Assembly (NCBI GenBank): GCA_050184295.1
Contig: JBFXAM010000028.1
Location: 1 to 45,267 of the forward strand
Direction of reading: 5' to 3'
Source of the DNA: JBFXAM01 sp050184295
GTDB taxonomy: Bacteria; Planctomycetota; Phycisphaerae; UBA1845; Fen-1342
Length of the DNA stretch: 45,267 nt
In this document: positions 43,555 through 45,267 of the stretch, in pieces
How the letters are laid out: every line of letters starts with the position of its first letter
Position numbering within the stretch: the first letter of the stretch is position 1
Made by a program: the position numbers and the translations under genes
The notes under the pieces: generated by a model
Seen by the model: only the letters and a program-made list of their open reading frames with translations
Told to the model about the DNA's origin: nothing
Database searches by the model: none

Positions 43555-43599
43555 GGCGGCCCGCGTCTCCTCTCTGGGGCGCGGGTCGCCGTCTTTTTC
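43555..43599 (+). terminator. intrinsic terminator of the large lipoprotein gene
   Basis: GGCGGCCCGCG (43555-43565) pairs over all 11 positions, with one G-U, with CGCGGGTCGCC (43580-43590). A T-run (GTCTTTTT, 43591-43598) follows. It stands about 40 bases past the stop. Confidence 0.88.
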
Positions 43600-43673
43600 C
43601 TCCGGGCGTGCGCGGGTGACCGGGGTACTTCGCCCATTTTCCCCAAAAATGCGCGTTCCGCCGGCCAATTATC

Positions 43674-43702
43674 TTGACATACGCGATCTAGCGGGTTACC
43701 CT
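43674..43702 (+). promoter_or_regulatory. sigma70-type promoter for the nrdR transcript
   Basis: Perfect TTGACA (43674-43679), 17-base spacer, TACCCT (43697-43702). Transcription would begin near 43709, leaving a leader of about 130 bases before nrdR. Confidence 0.6.
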
Positions 43703-43715
43703 GGAGATTATCACA

Positions 43716-43775
43716 ATGGGTAGTGCGTGCGGATGCAAAGCGACGGTGGTGCGGCCCGGAATCGCTTTGCGATAG
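43716..43775 (+). CDS. possible 19-codon leader peptide before nrdR
   Basis: ATG to TAG, MGSACGCKATVVRPGIALR, with GGAGA (43703-43707) 8 bases upstream. It starts just after the promoter and ends 66 bases before nrdR. The CGC triplet could be a metal or redox-sensing motif, but the ORF is very short and may be chance. Confidence 0.3.
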   Translation: MGSACGCKATVVRPGIALR

Positions 43776-43819
43776 ATCGAAGCAACCCGGTCACGCCGAA
43801 CCCGGGGCGGTTGCCCCGG
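43735..43819 (+). promoter_or_regulatory. structured leader of nrdR with two strong stems
   Basis: Stem 1: GCAAAGCG (43735-43742) with CGCTTTGC (43763-43770), 8 bp. Stem 2: CCGGGGC (43802-43808), loop GGTT, GCCCCGG (43813-43819), 7 bp. No T-run follows, so it is not a simple terminator. I compared it by eye with cobalamin, c-di-GMP-I, fluoride and ZTP riboswitches and found no convincing match. Stem 1 lies inside the possible leader ORF. Confidence 0.45.
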
Positions 43820-43841
43820 CAAAGCGCGGAAACCCAGCCGC

Positions 43842-44351
43842 ATGCGGTGTCCGTACTGCAAGGAAAACGACGACAAGGTCATCGATTCGCGATCGAGCGA
43901 AGGTGGTCAGTGCATTCGTCGGCGGCGCGAGTGTCTGCGGTGCGCTCGGCGATATACGACGCACGAGCGGATCGAGGAAGCGGTCAAGCTTTCGGTGATT
44001 AAGCGCGACGGGGCGCGCGTTCCGTACGATCGCGCGAAGATCGACGAAGGCGTGCGGCGCGCGTGTTACAAGCGTCCGATCTCGTCCGAGCAGGTCGAGC
44101 AAATCGTCGACGAAGTGGAAGAGTACTTGGTCGCGAATTTCGAGAAGGAGGTCTCCAGTCTCACGATCGGCGAACGCGTGGCATCGGTGCTGCGGCGAGT
44201 GGATCGCGTGGCGTATGTTCGGTTTGCCAGCGTGTATCGCCAATTCGAAGACGTCGGCGACTTCATCGAAGAGGCCCAGGACCTGATCCAGCGACAGGCC
44301 GACGATATTCCCGGGCAGGGCAGCCTCTTCGAAGGACCACGGCAGGGGTGA
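43842..44351 (+). CDS. nrdR: transcriptional regulator NrdR
   Basis: 169 residues. It represses ribonucleotide-reductase genes in response to ATP/dATP. The N-terminal zinc ribbon has Cys3-Cys6 (CPYC) and Cys31-Cys34 (CLRC), followed by the ATP-cone: AVKLSVIKRDGARVPYDRAKIDEGVRRAC. RVDRVAYVRFASVYRQFEDVGDFIEEAQDL is the usual end of the family. The C-terminus is about 20 residues longer than in E. coli. The start is fixed by the zinc ribbon. No ribonucleotide-reductase gene lies in the window; the next gene, 6 bases downstream, is another ATP-cone-like protein, so the two are almost certainly one operon. Confidence 0.95.
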   Translation: MRCPYCKENDDKVIDSRSSEGGQCIRRRRECLRCARRYTTHERIEEAVKLSVIKRDGARVPYDRAKIDEGVRRACYKRPISSEQVEQIVDEVEEYLVANFEKEVSSLTIGERVASVLRRVDRVAYVRFASVYRQFEDVGDFIEEAQDLIQRQADDIPGQGSLFEGPRQG

Positions 44352-44357
44352 GGCCGC

Positions 44358-44960
44358 GTGGATCGGACCGGCGAACTCAGCATCGTGAAGGCGGACGGCA
44401 GCTCCGAGCGCTTCTCCGAAAGCAAGCTCCATCGCTGCCTTCAGCAGGTGCTCCGCGGGAGCGCCTATGACCTCAAGCTCGCGGAGCCGCTTGCGCGGGC
44501 GGTGGCGATGCACGTGTCGGGCACGCGTTCGACGCGCCCGCCGGCCTCGGAATACGTCTTCCGCTGCCTGCTCACGGTGCTCAAGGAGACCGGCCTCGAT
44601 GACGCCGCCGACGCGCTCGCGAACCACCGCCGCCAGCGCGCGGCGCATCGCCGACGCGTGCGAATCCTGGTCACCAGCCGCACCAAGCGGGCCCTGCTCG
44701 GCTGGAGCAAGCGCGCCGTGATTCAGTCGCTCGTGCAGCAGCACGGCGTGCAGCGGCCGGTCGCGCGGCTGTTGGCCGGCGAGATCGAAACACGCGTGTT
44801 CGCGCTCGGCTACCGCGTGGTCCGCGCGCCGCTGGTCGCCGAGCTGACGCGGAACGAACTGATGGCGTGGGGCCTTGCCGACGAGCCGGCGCTCGCCGTC
44901 GGCAGCAACGGTGCCAGTCAGGCCCCGGAACCCGCCCGCTGGCCCCCGCGGGAGAACTGA
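44358..44960 (+). CDS. stand-alone ATP-cone-like protein coupled to nrdR
   Basis: 200 residues from GTG 44358 with GGGGTGAGG just upstream and 6 bases after the nrdR stop. Residues 7-95 look like an ATP-cone: LSIVKADGSSERFSESKLHRCLQQVL at the N-terminus, then EYVFRCLLTVLKETGLDDAADAL. The second half is Arg-rich (RRQRAAHRRRVRILV) and ends with RAPLVAELTRNELMAWGL, a string like that found at the end of ATP-cones in ribonucleotide reductases. There is no zinc ribbon and no catalytic reductase domain. It may bind ATP/dATP and act with NrdR as a co-regulator, or bind the reductase itself. The last 25 residues are disordered-looking. Confidence 0.65.
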   Translation: MDRTGELSIVKADGSSERFSESKLHRCLQQVLRGSAYDLKLAEPLARAVAMHVSGTRSTRPPASEYVFRCLLTVLKETGLDDAADALANHRRQRAAHRRRVRILVTSRTKRALLGWSKRAVIQSLVQQHGVQRPVARLLAGEIETRVFALGYRVVRAPLVAELTRNELMAWGLADEPALAVGSNGASQAPEPARWPPREN

Positions 44961-45267
44961 TCTGAAGCGTCGCAGCTACGCACCGCGGCTTCGCGGTCCA
45001 GACGCGCCACGGCTGGACCCGCGGGTCGCCTGCGACGCCGGCGTGATGGATGCGGGCTCGTAACGTGCTCAAGGATGGCGTGCTCTGGAATTGTGATCTG
45101 GAAACTGCCGGCTGAGGGTCACGACGAAAGGCCGTTACGGGCCAACTTTTCAAGCGCCAAAAGCCTCCGTTCCCCTGATGAAGGGCGAGTCGAGTCCCGC
45201 CAACGCCCATGCTCGGCTCGCCCGCCCTTATTTCTCTTCGCCATGGACGCGTGCACCTGCGCCGGAC
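44961..45267. other. terminal gap, no gene supported
   Basis: 307 bases without a supported ORF. A 6-bp stem ACCGCG-GCTT-CGCGGT (44982-44997) lies just past the last stop. GGGCGAG (45183-45189) can pair with CTCGCCC (45217-45223) across a 27-base loop. Neither has a good T-run. Checked for tRNA- and tmRNA-like ends, none convincing. Confidence 0.6.

Noticed and set aside
38401..43668. 1755-codon open frame antisense to the large lipoprotein gene
   Set aside because: Its translation is Arg/Val/Asp-rich with no recognisable domain or signal, and the opposite strand has a lipobox, ribosome site, promoter, terminator and FG-GAP repeats. High GC at third positions keeps the antisense frame open.
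43709..43841. Known riboswitch (cobalamin, c-di-GMP, fluoride, ZTP) before nrdR
   Set aside because: Short partial matches such as GCAAAGC only; the conserved cores of these classes are absent by eye.
44671..45210. 179-codon minus-strand frame at the right end
   Set aside because: Arg/Pro/Ser-rich, overlaps the ATP-cone gene, no recognisable domain or ribosome site.
45120..45215. tRNA- or tmRNA-like 3' end (GAGTCGAGTCCCGCC)
   Set aside because: The T-arm stem does not pair and no acceptor partner or anticodon arm is found upstream.
1..45267. Phage, defence island, CRISPR or transposon
   Set aside because: No repeat-spacer array, integrase, transposase, restriction gene or phage structural gene was recognised on either strand.

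Overview
The window is a GC-rich chromosomal segment that is almost entirely coding. I infer a member of the Planctomycetota, plausibly Phycisphaerae-like. The reasons are two secreted proteins ending in dockerin-like NFDIDPFV repeats, a HYExAFE-type protein, a DUF6576-tailed rhomboid starting MGWHDRDY, a murD gene outside any cell-wall cluster, and short intergenic palindromes of a kind common in this phylum. No rRNA, tRNA, CRISPR array or insertion sequence was recognised. The taxonomy is inference, not a search result.

Region 1 (1-9704) is the most unusual part. It is a divergent extracytoplasmic redox locus. The minus strand carries a large candidate outer-membrane beta-barrel protein, an NHL-repeat lipoprotein and a multiheme cytochrome c that runs off the left edge (six CXXCH motifs visible). 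The plus strand carries a tetraheme cytochrome, a lipoprotein that fuses an NHL propeller to eight CXXCH motifs, a seven-heme lipoprotein and a dockerin-tailed secreted protein. Twenty-five CXXCH motifs are visible. The layout resembles porin-cytochrome electron conduits in composition, but the NHL partner and the NHL-octaheme fusion do not fit a system I can name.

Region 2 (9784-17123) holds a HYExAFE protein with a possible PD-(D/E)XK nuclease signature, serA, a coupled glycosyltransferase/radical-SAM pair, a PAS-GAF-receiver protein whose histidine-kinase-like segment lacks its histidine, and a rhomboid that appears to have lost its catalytic residues. Region 3 (17243-21812) looks like a polyphosphate-related locus: CHAD protein, SixA-like phosphatase, two overlapping thymidylate-kinase-like genes (one with Arg in place of the Walker A Lys) and Ppx/GppA. 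Region 4 (22082-38194) holds mostly single housekeeping or accessory genes: a UbiD decarboxylase with a long low-complexity insertion, a Ycf46-like AAA ATPase, a zinc dehydrogenase, a DsbH/DUF255 thioredoxin-fold lipoprotein, a second dockerin-tailed protein, overlapping mutY-murD, an acetyltransferase, a eukaryote-like purB, a Cys/Met-metabolism PLP enzyme and a DUF1015 protein.

Region 5 (38464-44960) has a 1683-residue FG-GAP/Ig-like surface lipoprotein with a good promoter and terminator, then a structured leader with a tiny ORF in front of nrdR, followed by a second stand-alone ATP-cone-like protein. The last 300 bases hold no gene I can support. The long ORFs antisense to these genes are treated as by-products of high GC. 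Starts were moved downstream from the longest frame where ribosome sites, signal peptides or family N-termini called for it.
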